A stretch of DNA of 33,584 bases, from assembly GCA_005777315.1 (NCBI GenBank), contig SXMN01000141.1, positions 1-33,584 of the forward strand, in the 5' to 3' direction. Positions 16,001 to 23,185 of the stretch are shown here, one piece after another (the first letter of the stretch is position 1; each line of letters starts with the position of its first letter). Source of the DNA: Verrucomicrobiales bacterium. GTDB lineage: Bacteria > Verrucomicrobiota > Verrucomicrobiia > Limisphaerales > F1-12-MAGs170. The notes under the pieces are model-generated. The model searched no databases. It was given only the letters and a program-made list of their open reading frames with translations, and was not told the origin of the DNA. A program made the position numbers and the translations under genes.

Positions 16001-17105
16001 ACGATATTTCCTTTCTGTGAGGGCGGTTGTGGTTTGGACGAATACCTTCCGAGTCGATGCCCTCCGACGACACGTCAGGTTTTTCCTTTAAGCCAGTCCA
16101 GGAGCGAGAATGGCGAAGAAATTCTTTGATGTGAGTTGCTTCCGAGTGAGTGAGTTGTGGAAGCGCTTGGCCTTCCATGAAAAGCTCGATTCCGCGAATG
16201 GCATCTTCGGCTCGGATTTCGTGCATGCATCGTGGAAGGTTGTTAACGGCATCCACGCAGAGATGATCCGGCTGGTCCTTTTCATCTCCATCCCCCAAAG
16301 GGACGCTTCGCGAACGCCAGCAACCTCCTTCAGCACAACACGGCAGTGTCCCGACTGTATGAAGGAAACGATGCGTGGGGTAGGCCTCCCAGTGGGGCGA
16401 CTCGCGACCACCAGCGACCACAACGCACGGCCTCGACCGAGGTTTTCCGGGTTTGCATTCGACGGCTGCTGCAAGGTGCATGAGCAATGTCACAGGGCAG
16501 AGGATGCCCTGTGAGTGGTGAACAAGCCTGGCCAGGCTGCGAAGGGACGTCCTGCCACGCAAGTCCAGCACGCCTTCCAAAGCCGGGTGATAATGATGTT
16601 TCTCGCCGACCTGGACGAAAAGGATCCTGCCGCGAAAATGATCCACCACATGCTGCCATCGGCGGAAGTGCCACCACTTGATCGTAAAATCGTATTTCCC
16701 TCCGGCGGCGATGACCCAGTAGGGAATGTCCGAAGCTGTGATCTGTTCCACCTGAGACGGCATGGCTCTTTCCTGGGAAGAAAGGTGGACATCCCCCTTG
16801 AACAACGTGGGATGGATTCTCAACTCCAGTTTCTCATTCAAGTAATCTATAAACCCGTGAAGAAAGTGGACTGGGCGCTGGTTGGACTGGTGGACCAGCG
16901 GATAATGGCACACCACCGTTTCGACTTCAGGATCATTGGGATCAAGCGGTGTCAAAAATGGATTATTCTCCCACAACTCCGGCGCGCATGTCCGAACGTC
17001 GGTCAGAAATTCTCCACGGTAACACTGGTGAAGATCGCGTACGGCAGCCGTCAGCATGACGATGTCGCCGGGCGACTGGAAGTTGGTGAGGATCAGTTTT
17101 CGCAT
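15990..17105 (-). CDS. GT9 (heptosyltransferase-like) glycosyltransferase with a cysteine cluster
   Basis: A 371-residue GT-B protein of the ADP-heptose transferase superfamily. N-terminal LILTNFQSPGDIVMLTAAVRDL (4-25) is the GT9 first strand/loop, and WVIAAGGKYDFTIKWW (130-145), ILFVQVGEKHHYHP and DLRGRTSLRSLARLVHHSQGILCPVT (181-206) form the donor-binding half. After VVVAGGRESPHWEAYPTHRFLHTVG comes a cluster C256, C257, C262, C283, C293, likely binding a metal. The bacterial autotransporter heptosyltransferases (TibC/Aah) have a four-cysteine iron motif in a similar place, so a protein acceptor is possible. Its start overlaps the upstream gene by 13 bases and its stop overlaps the downstream gene by 11. 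Confidence 0.82.
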   Translation of the reverse strand: MRKLILTNFQSPGDIVMLTAAVRDLHQCYRGEFLTDVRTCAPELWENNPFLTPLDPNDPEVETVVCHYPLVHQSNQRPVHFLHGFIDYLNEKLELRIHPTLFKGDVHLSSQERAMPSQVEQITASDIPYWVIAAGGKYDFTIKWWHFRRWQHVVDHFRGRILFVQVGEKHHYHPALEGVLDLRGRTSLRSLARLVHHSQGILCPVTLLMHLAAAVECKPGKPRSRPCVVVAGGRESPHWEAYPTHRFLHTVGTLPCCAEGGCWRSRSVPLGDGDEKDQPDHLCVDAVNNLPRCMHEIRAEDAIRGIELFMEGQALPQLTHSEATHIKEFLRHSRSWTGLKEKPDVSSEGIDSEGIRPNHNRPHRKEISYAS

Positions 17106-17686
17106 TTCAAAGGCGAGGATTCAGTTTCGGCGAAAAACGGAGTTGAAGGGCCTTCAATGCTCACGAGGTAATCCTCGAGCTTTGCTCCCGATGGGAGCGG
17201 GATCGGAACCGACCCCGTGATGGTGACCAACTCCGAACGTTTCCTGCCCTGTTCATCGACGTTTCCGAAACCGCACTTCAAATCGACCGCAAAACCCGCG
17301 CGCATCACCGGCTCGACGATCACACCCAATGGCGCATAACGGTCCTCCAGCTCGTCACGTGATTTCAGTGCCTGCTCGAGATTCTGCATCTGTTCCCGTT
17401 CCTGGACGGCCATGCCGGTTGGGAGCGATTTCGCCCTGAGTTGGAGAAGTTTCGCATATCGACGATTGATCTCATAATACGCTTCCGCAAACTCACCCAT
17501 GATCCGGGAATTGCGGTCCGACGAGCTGGCATCCGGGGACTCCAGTCCATTGGTTGTTGGGAAGTATTCGGAGGCGAGGGTGGTCGATGCACCTAGATCC
17601 ATGATTCTTTCGTCGGTGGCGGCGAGTGGGGTTGAAACCGATTGTGGATTCATGATTTTGGAATCAAGGTATGTGACCGAGGGCAT
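17093..17686 (-). CDS. unknown protein, first gene of the glycosyltransferase operon
   Basis: A 197-residue protein I do not recognise. Residues 15-60 are Ser/Thr-rich and low in order. Residues 63-118 are strongly helical with a heptad-like pattern (EFAEAYYEINRRYAKLLQLRAK, then EREQMQNLEQALKSRDELEDRYA), suggesting a coiled coil. The C-terminal 75 residues look like beta strands (VIVEPVMRAGFAVDLKCGFG, SELVTITGSVPIPLP). No signal peptide or membrane helix. ATG 17653 is an alternative start that trims 11 residues. The end overlaps the GT9 start by 13 bases. Together with the 202-residue protein it resembles a small coiled-coil plus beta structural subunit; no function is assigned. Confidence 0.7.
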   Translation of the reverse strand: MPSVTYLDSKIMNPQSVSTPLAATDERIMDLGASTTLASEYFPTTNGLESPDASSSDRNSRIMGEFAEAYYEINRRYAKLLQLRAKSLPTGMAVQEREQMQNLEQALKSRDELEDRYAPLGVIVEPVMRAGFAVDLKCGFGNVDEQGRKRSELVTITGSVPIPLPSGAKLEDYLVSIEGPSTPFFAETESSPLKCEN

Positions 17687-17823
17687 CCAGATGACTCAAA
17701 CGTGGATGATCCCTCGGTGGCGTCCAAGCGCCGATATGGAATGGAATTTTACTGCGTATGCCATTGGAACGGCTCCCAATAATCTGAATTTTCCAGATCG
17801 GACGGTGATACTTGGGTTTTGTA

Positions 17824-17859
17824 GGACTTGACTGCGTAACGATGAGTTCAGTCAAGTCC
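17824..17859. promoter_or_regulatory. 11-bp perfect inverted repeat upstream of the minus-strand operon
   Basis: GGACTTGACTG (17824-17834) and CAGTCAAGTCC (17849-17859) are exact reverse complements separated by 14 bases. The repeat lies 138 bases ahead of the first start codon of the glycosyltransferase operon. No T-run follows on either strand. An operator for a dimeric regulator is the simplest reading. Confidence 0.5.
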
Positions 17860-17973
17860 AATTCCAGGAGTGAAAGATCTCTAACTCCCTGCATTCAAAG
17901 CGGGATGATTCTGTGGTGATCAATTCAATTCCAGCAGCAGAATCCGGATTTCATTGTGATTTCCTGCAAGAAT

Positions 17974-18162
17974 TCAACAGCACTCGACAGCCTGTGAAAA
18001 AACTTCTGAAAACCACAAAATTCCTGTTGTAATTATTTCGACCTTCGCCATTCTCTGCGCAGTTCCCAATTGAAATAGTAGAGTTCGCAAAACCCGAAGC
18101 ATCATGTCGTCAGTAGCCTGTCGGCAGCGTGTGAAGGCGTAATACGTCCTCTTATGTTTCAT
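17974..18162 (-). CDS. possible small unknown protein (62 aa)
   Basis: A short frame with a good ribosome-binding site: GAAGGA six bases ahead of the ATG. The protein has a basic N-terminus (MKHKRTYYAFTRCRQ), a hydrophobic central stretch and ends in VECC. I recognise no family. The start context is the only positive evidence, and a chance frame of this length is quite possible. Confidence 0.22.
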   Translation of the reverse strand: MKHKRTYYAFTRCRQATDDMMLRVLRTLLFQLGTAQRMAKVEIITTGILWFSEVFSQAVECC

Positions 18163-18187
18163 ACAAATTCCTTCAGAGTTGAAGGTA

Positions 18188-18235
18188 AGCGGGTTTTGGC
18201 GAATCCGTGTGTGCCAAAGCCCGCTTTCTATTTTT
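18188..18235 (+). terminator. strong + strand intrinsic terminator with no evident upstream gene
   Basis: AGCGGGTTTTGGC (18188-18200) pairs with GCCAAAGCCCGCT (18213-18225), 13 pairs including one G-U, loop of 12, followed by TTCTATTTTT (18226-18235). No convincing + strand gene ends before it, so it would stop a non-coding transcript or act as a leader attenuator for the creatininase operon that begins 225 bases on. Confidence 0.7.
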
Positions 18236-18460
18236 AGAGCAGCCTGTTTACTTCATTTGGAACCATCCATCCCCGCCGGCTCCAGGCCATGAATTGAGAA
18301 ACGAACTAAAATTCAGACTTTACTGGCGAGACTCCGGGTTCCATTCCCCAATCCAGCTCAGTGAAATCAGGAACGCCTCGACTCGCACACTGGCGGGAGA
18401 GAAACCGGCGGATGGACTCCATTCAGTGGTTCTGCGACAGTTCCTCTCGACCGCTGACCT

Positions 18461-19219
18461 ATGAAATTAACCGATCTCACATGGCCTGGTGTACGCGGAT
18501 TGAGCCGCGACACCCCAGTCGTAATTCCAGTCGCAGCGCTCGAACAGCACGGACACCACATGCCGTTATTCACGGACAGCATGCTTCTTGGTGAAATCAT
18601 CCGCCGAACTTCCGAGCGGCTCGCGGATCGAGTGCTGTTCGCTCCCCTGATGTGGCTTGGAAATTCAGATCACCACATGGACTTTGCTGGAACGCTTTCG
18701 GCCGCGCCACGAACCTATCTGGATCTATTAAACGGCCTGGCGGAGAATTTTATCCAGCATGGGTTCCAACGGATCGTGTTTATCAATGGCCACGGCGGGA
18801 ATGATGTCCCCGGCAAACAATCCACCTTCGAAGTTCGACAGCGCCATCGGGATCGTTGTGATCTGTTGCTGCTGTTCGCCACTTACTGGCATCTCGGCGG
18901 AAAGCCACACGAAGTTGAACCATCTCTCCAGCAGCGGCAAATGGGGCACGCTTGTGAATGGGAAACCTCAATGATGCTCCGCATCGCTCCGCATTTGGTC
19001 GGCGATGTAAGCAACGTGCCGCCGGTGGAGTTCGGAGCGTCTTTCGCGCCTGCAACCCGCGCGTGGATTACCAAAGACCGCACCGTGCCGGGCCATATCG
19101 GGCAGCCCCACCTCGCAACTGTTCAGAAAGGGGAGGTGCTATTCCAGGTTTTCAGCGATGATGTGGTCGCAATGCTCGAACGAGTGATCGCATGGGATGG
19201 CAAATCATGGGACGGGTAA
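18461..19219 (+). CDS. creatininase-family metal-dependent amidohydrolase
   Basis: A 252-residue member of the creatininase superfamily (creatinine amidohydrolase, ArfB, MftE). Hallmarks are E28-Q-H30-G with D39 (EQHGHHMPLFTDS), INGHGGN with H111, and GHACEWETS (162-170), which supply the metal ligands. The usual Gly in HAGE is C165 here. The substrate cannot be told from sequence: an amide or cyclic amide, or peptide maturation, are all known for the family. No signal peptide, so cytoplasmic. The MFS transporter starts 20 bases downstream, so the pair probably imports and hydrolyses one compound. Confidence 0.88.
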   Translation: MKLTDLTWPGVRGLSRDTPVVIPVAALEQHGHHMPLFTDSMLLGEIIRRTSERLADRVLFAPLMWLGNSDHHMDFAGTLSAAPRTYLDLLNGLAENFIQHGFQRIVFINGHGGNDVPGKQSTFEVRQRHRDRCDLLLLFATYWHLGGKPHEVEPSLQQRQMGHACEWETSMMLRIAPHLVGDVSNVPPVEFGASFAPATRAWITKDRTVPGHIGQPHLATVQKGEVLFQVFSDDVVAMLERVIAWDGKSWDG

Positions 19220-19239
19220 GCGAATGATGGGGCACCAGA

Positions 19240-20502
19240 ATGACTGATCCCGCATCCAATCGCGCTGGCTCATGGCGGTGGTGGCTCTGCGGACTGCTGC
19301 TCCTCGCTTCGGCCATCAACTACATGGACCGCCAGACCCTGGCGAACGCCTCGGTGCGAATCAGCACGGAGTTTCAATTAAAGCAGGAGCAGTATGGAAA
19401 CCTGGAGCTGGCCTTCGGCTGGGCGTTCGCAGTCGGTTCCCTTTTCTTTGGAGTGTTGGTTGACCGGATCTCGGTGCGGTGGGTTTATCCGACGGTTTTG
19501 TTCCTGTGGTCCGCCACCGGTTTCGCGACAGGACTCGTGGAGGGTTACTCTGGATTGCTTGTGTGTCGGACGGCCCTGGGCCTGTTTGAGGCCGGACATT
19601 GGCCGTGCGCGGTCAAGGCGACACAGCGCTTGCTGGAGCCCAAGGACCGTTCGATGGGAAACAGCGTTCTGCAGAGCGGCACGTCCATTGGCGCGATCAT
19701 AACTCCGCTGATCATGCGGGCTCTGATGACCGAGGCGCCGGGCAGTTGGAGGATTGCGTTTCAAATCATCGGGGCAATCGGCGTGTTGTGGTTGATCCTT
19801 TGGTTCTGGCTCGTCCGCGCTGGCGACCTTGAACCGGATCCGGCGAATGTTCCCACTTCACCATCCAGAGTGCGGGGGCAAAGCATCTGGAGCGTAATCC
19901 TCAGCCGCCGGATGCTTGTGGTGATCGTGGTCATCGCGTTGATCAATACAGGCTGGCAGATTATTCGTGCCTGGCTGCCGAAATTTCTGATGGAAGGCAG
20001 GGGCTATTCCGAATCAGCCGCGCTCTACTTCAACTCTCTGTTCTATGTGGCCACGGATGTGGGGTGCATCGGCGCGGGGGTCTTGACACTGTGGTGGCAC
20101 CGAAAAGGCATGACAGTCCATGGGGCTCGGTTGTTTGCGTTCGGGTTCTGTGCGGCTTTGAGCGCGCTGACCCTCCTCGCTGTGGCCTTGCCAAAAGGTT
20201 GGATGATGTTGGGCATGCTCCTTTTGGTTGGTGCGGGAGCGTTGGGGGTCTTTCCGATATACCACGCCTTGACCCAGGATTTGTCGCGGGAACATCAAGG
20301 TACAGTGACGGGCATCGGCGGTGTGGCGGCGTGGATACTGTCTCCTGCACAGAAGTACTTCGGAAGGCTGGTGGATTCCACGGGTTCGTTCGACCTGGGA
20401 TTCGCAGTGGTGGGTTGTCTGCCGCTGTTGGCTTTTCTGGTTCTCTGGTGGTTGTGGGAAGAGCCGGCTTCATCGAACCGTTACGAACCGAAGGGAAGCT
20501 GA
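19240..20502 (+). CDS. MFS transporter (ACS/hexuronate-type)
   Basis: A 420-residue, 12-helix major facilitator. The first helix contains SAINYMDRQTLANA, the loop after helix 2 has GVLVDRISVRW (motif A type), and helices 4-5 contain CRTALGLFEAGHWPCAVKATQ, all typical of the anion:cation symporter branch that carries hexuronates, tartrate and phthalate. The second half begins after the central loop at about 215. It follows the amidohydrolase by 20 bases. Substrate is therefore probably an organic acid or amide, by inference. Confidence 0.9.
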   Translation: MTDPASNRAGSWRWWLCGLLLLASAINYMDRQTLANASVRISTEFQLKQEQYGNLELAFGWAFAVGSLFFGVLVDRISVRWVYPTVLFLWSATGFATGLVEGYSGLLVCRTALGLFEAGHWPCAVKATQRLLEPKDRSMGNSVLQSGTSIGAIITPLIMRALMTEAPGSWRIAFQIIGAIGVLWLILWFWLVRAGDLEPDPANVPTSPSRVRGQSIWSVILSRRMLVVIVVIALINTGWQIIRAWLPKFLMEGRGYSESAALYFNSLFYVATDVGCIGAGVLTLWWHRKGMTVHGARLFAFGFCAALSALTLLAVALPKGWMMLGMLLLVGAGALGVFPIYHALTQDLSREHQGTVTGIGGVAAWILSPAQKYFGRLVDSTGSFDLGFAVVGCLPLLAFLVLWWLWEEPASSNRYEPKGS

Positions 20503-20719
20503 TCACTCCAGCAAGTTCAATTCACAAACACACCTCCTTGTTCTCACCCGGCGCGGAACCAATCGAAGGAGACTCACCGAAACCACGCCAACCCGCTCTG
20601 GTCGAGGCGGCGATTCCCTTAAATCACAGCGACGGGCGCGACCAGTTCCAGGCAAAACCATCCTTGCGAACTGTCTCCTCAGTAAGGACGAGGTTTGAGT
20701 CCTGTTTAAGGATCCTGAA

Positions 20720-21106
20720 TCACGCCACCGTCAGCGGGCCATCAAAGATCGTTAAACTGATCACCTCGGTCTGCGCGATGTGAGGTCCGTGTCGTTCACC
20801 CTTTGGTGCGTAAAAAAAGGCGCCTTCCTCGTAAATCATACCAGATTCATCCCACTTGCCAGAGAGCACATAAACGGACTCATTCGCGAGCGGATGGACA
20901 TGGGCGGGGACAGTCACACCCGCATGAAACTTTCGCAGCGCGGTGATGCCTCCGGTGCTTTCATTCTTGTGGAGGATCAGGAGTTCGACACCTGGGTACG
21001 GACCAGGTTGCCATGATTTGTTTTTTGCCAGCGCGGTGTATTGGAACATGGCAGGATCAAAGAAGCTTTCAGCAGGATTGCAAGCGAGTCCTTTTTCGTG
21101 CGTCAT
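20720..21106 (-). CDS. cupin-domain protein (ChrR-like cupin)
   Basis: A 128-residue single-cupin protein. The first cupin motif is HVHPLANESVYVLSGKW (H-x-H and E ligands) and the second is GAFFYAPKGERHGPH. The layout resembles the cupin half of ChrR anti-sigma factors and small dioxygenase-like cupins, but the zinc-binding N-terminal ChrR part is absent. M20 (21049) is a possible alternative start, because the first 19 residues are poorly cupin-like and the gap to the divergent gene is only 23 bases. Function is unknown; it probably binds a metal. It is convergent with the MFS gene; the 217 bases between hold no clear terminator. Confidence 0.8.
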   Translation of the reverse strand: MTHEKGLACNPAESFFDPAMFQYTALAKNKSWQPGPYPGVELLILHKNESTGGITALRKFHAGVTVPAHVHPLANESVYVLSGKWDESGMIYEEGAFFYAPKGERHGPHIAQTEVISLTIFDGPLTVA

Positions 21107-21129
21107 GCCCGGCAGTCATTATCAGAACC

Positions 21130-21582
21130 ATGCCGACAGCCAGCACAGCTTTCTTGAAATTATTTCGCGCTCTGCCGATCTTTTCCGGACTGGACGACGG
21201 CGAGATAGATGCTCTTGTCCAGATTTCAAATCAAACCCTCTATCCTGCCGGCAAAGTGATCTTCAACGAAGGCGATTCAGGAATCGATGCTTGCATCATA
21301 GTGCGAGGTTCCGTGGACATCTTATTGCGCGGACAATCAAAGCCGGTTTCCCGCTTACAGGGCGGAAGCATCTTTGGCGAGATGGCGTTTCTTGATGGAC
21401 AGCCGCGGGCCGCGACGGCTGTTGCCGCGGAACCAACGATTCTGCTCTCGCTGCCTCGGGATGGTTTCCAAACCATCTGTGAAAAGCGTCCACATCTCGG
21501 AATGGTTGTGATGAACAACATCGCGCTCGATCTTTCCGCCAAGCTCCGGCAGGTGAACGTGAAACTGCAGAGCTTCTTTTGA
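21130..21582 (+). CDS. cyclic-nucleotide-binding domain protein
   Basis: A 150-residue protein consisting of a cAMP/cGMP-binding (CRP-like) domain at about 14-130. The phosphate-binding cassette FGEMAFLDGQPRAATAVA carries the Glu and Arg expected for ligand binding. There is no HTH or other output domain, only a C-terminal helix (MVVMNNIALDLSAKLRQV), so it likely acts as a binding or dimerising module. The frame extends upstream to 21013 but the extra residues run through the divergent gene and resemble nothing; ATG 21130 is preferred. It is divergent from the cupin gene. Confidence 0.85.
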   Translation: MPTASTAFLKLFRALPIFSGLDDGEIDALVQISNQTLYPAGKVIFNEGDSGIDACIIVRGSVDILLRGQSKPVSRLQGGSIFGEMAFLDGQPRAATAVAAEPTILLSLPRDGFQTICEKRPHLGMVVMNNIALDLSAKLRQVNVKLQSFF

Positions 21583-21707
21583 ATTGCGCCGATGCCGCAT
21601 GGGGGGGTGTTTATGCTGAAAATCAAGCGACCCAAATTCTTTGATTCTTGAGCTGGCGCGTTGCGTCGGAATGGAGTGAAATACCGGAAGCCCATTTGCG
21701 AACGCCC

Positions 21708-23174
21708 ATGAACGAAAGAGACGAAACATTAAAGTTTATCACCCGCCGGCAGTTCTTCCGTAATTGTGGCACAGGTGTCGGCACCGTCGCCCTGGCTTCG
21801 TTGCTTAAAAATGACTTGTTCGCGGTCCCATCCAGCGGGGCTTCAACCGCGATTCCGCCGGATCCGATGGCGGCTCATGCGCCGCACTTTGCGCCCAGGG
21901 CGAAGGCGGTGATCTACCTCCACATGGCCGGCGCTCCGTCGCAGTTGGATCTGCTCGATTTCAAACCAAAGCTCAAACAGCTCAACGGACAGAAGGTGCC
22001 GGAGGAGATCATCAAGAACGAGCGCTTCGCCTTCATCAAAGGCGTGCCGAAACTTCTGGGCACTCCGCACAATTTCATCCGGCATGGCAGGTCCGGGCAG
22101 GAGATTTCAGAAGTGTTGCCACACCTTGGCACGATCGCGGATGACATCTGCATCGTGCGGTCGATGAAGACCGATCAGTTTAATCACGCCCCTGCGCAGC
22201 TCTTCGTTCAGACCGGCTCCGCGCGCCCCGGCCGGCCAGGCATGGGCGCATGGGCCTCCTACGGACTGGGATCGGAGGCAAGGAACCTCCCGAGTTTTGT
22301 GGTGATGGTATCGGGGAAGAATGGCCCGGACGGAGGCGCCTCTCTCTGGGGCAGTGGATTCCTGCCGACCATCCATCAGGGCGTCCAGCTCCGGTCTCAG
22401 GGTGATCCAGTGTTGTTCCTCTCGAATCCAGAAGGGATGAGTCCGGATCTCCGCCGCAGCACGCTCGACGCGCTGGAGGCGTTGAACAGGATGGAACTTG
22501 GCAGGGTGGGGGATCCGGAGATCCTGACACGCATCGCCCAATATGAGATGGCATATCGGATGCAAACCAGCGTGCCGGAGACGATGGATATCTCACGGGA
22601 ACCACAATCGATTCACGAGATGTACGGAACTCAACCGGGTCAAGCCAGCTTCGCAAATAATTGCCTCCTTGCCCGGCGTCTGGTGGAGCGCGGCGTTCGA
22701 TTCGTGCAGTTGTACCATTGGGGTTGGGACAGTCACGGAGATGCCAGAGTTAATGATCTCCGATACGGTTTCGTTGATCGTTGCCGCGAAGTGGACAGGC
22801 CGGCGGCAGCGCTTGTGCGCGATCTGAAGGAGCGCGGTTTGCTTGAAGAAACGCTGGTGGTATGGGGCGGCGAATTTGGTCGCACACCCATGGACGAGAA
22901 ACGGAACAAAGACGGATGGATTGGACGGGATCATCATCCGCACGCCTTTTCGATCTGGATGGCAGGCGGCGGAATCAAGCCGGGCATCACCTACGGAGGC
23001 ACGGACGAGCTGGGGTATCACGCGGTCGAGAATCCGGTTCATGTTCATGATCTCCAGGCCACAATCCTCAATCAGCTCGGACTTGAACACACCAAGCTCA
23101 CTTACCGCTTTCAGGGACGCGACTACCGCCTGACGGACGTGCATGGCGACGTGGTGCGCGGCTTGATCGCATAA
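21708..23174 (+). CDS. DUF1501 protein with Tat signal
   Basis: A 488-residue exported protein. T12-R13-R14-Q-F-F-R followed by a hydrophobic segment (GTVALASLL) is a twin-arginine signal, so it is exported folded. The body is the DUF1501 domain, sulfatase/phosphatase fold: [18 protein letters not shown] near the N-terminus, HWGWDSHGD and [10 protein letters not shown] as conserved metal-site-type segments. ATG 21708 is chosen over 21648 because it starts just before the Tat motif. PVC bacteria encode many DUF1501/PSD1 pairs; the function is unproven, with polysaccharide breakdown often suggested. The next gene follows after 11 bases. Confidence 0.92.
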   Translation: MNERDETLKFITRRQFFRNCGTGVGTVALASLLKNDLFAVPSSGASTAIPPDPMAAHAPHFAPRAKAVIYLHMAGAPSQLDLLDFKPKLKQLNGQKVPEEIIKNERFAFIKGVPKLLGTPHNFIRHGRSGQEISEVLPHLGTIADDICIVRSMKTDQFNHAPAQLFVQTGSARPGRPGMGAWASYGLGSEARNLPSFVVMVSGKNGPDGGASLWGSGFLPTIHQGVQLRSQGDPVLFLSNPEGMSPDLRRSTLDALEALNRMELGRVGDPEILTRIAQYEMAYRMQTSVPETMDISREPQSIHEMYGTQPGQASFANNCLLARRLVERGVRFVQLYHWGWDSHGDARVNDLRYGFVDRCREVDRPAAALVRDLKERGLLEETLVVWGGEFGRTPMDEKRNKDGWIGRDHHPHAFSIWMAGGGIKPGITYGGTDELGYHAVENPVHVHDLQATILNQLGLEHTKLTYRFQGRDYRLTDVHGDVVRGLIA

Positions 23175-23185
23175 AGGACAAGCAT

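Larger units (their letters stand above)
17687..18460. other. 774-base gene-poor intergenic region
   Basis: Lies between the divergent minus-strand operon and the creatininase gene. It holds the inverted repeat at 17824-17859, a terminator at 18188-18235 and a doubtful 62-codon minus-strand frame (17974-18162). I see no tRNA or recognisable protein. Promoters for both flanking operons should be here, but I cannot place -35/-10 boxes with confidence. Confidence 0.6.

Noticed and set aside
17499..17831. Plus-strand frame and its short end (17692-17831) in the intergenic region
   Set aside because: It crosses the start of the minus-strand operon, has no ribosome-binding site and no recognisable protein.
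18207..18464. Plus-strand frame that ends with an ATGA-type overlap at the creatininase start
   Set aside because: Its start lies inside the terminator hairpin and the protein has no coherent fold; the overlap is probably chance.
20064..20783. Plus-strand frame across the end of the MFS gene
   Set aside because: Cys/Arg/Gly-rich shadow of a 12-helix transporter; continues into the cupin antisense.
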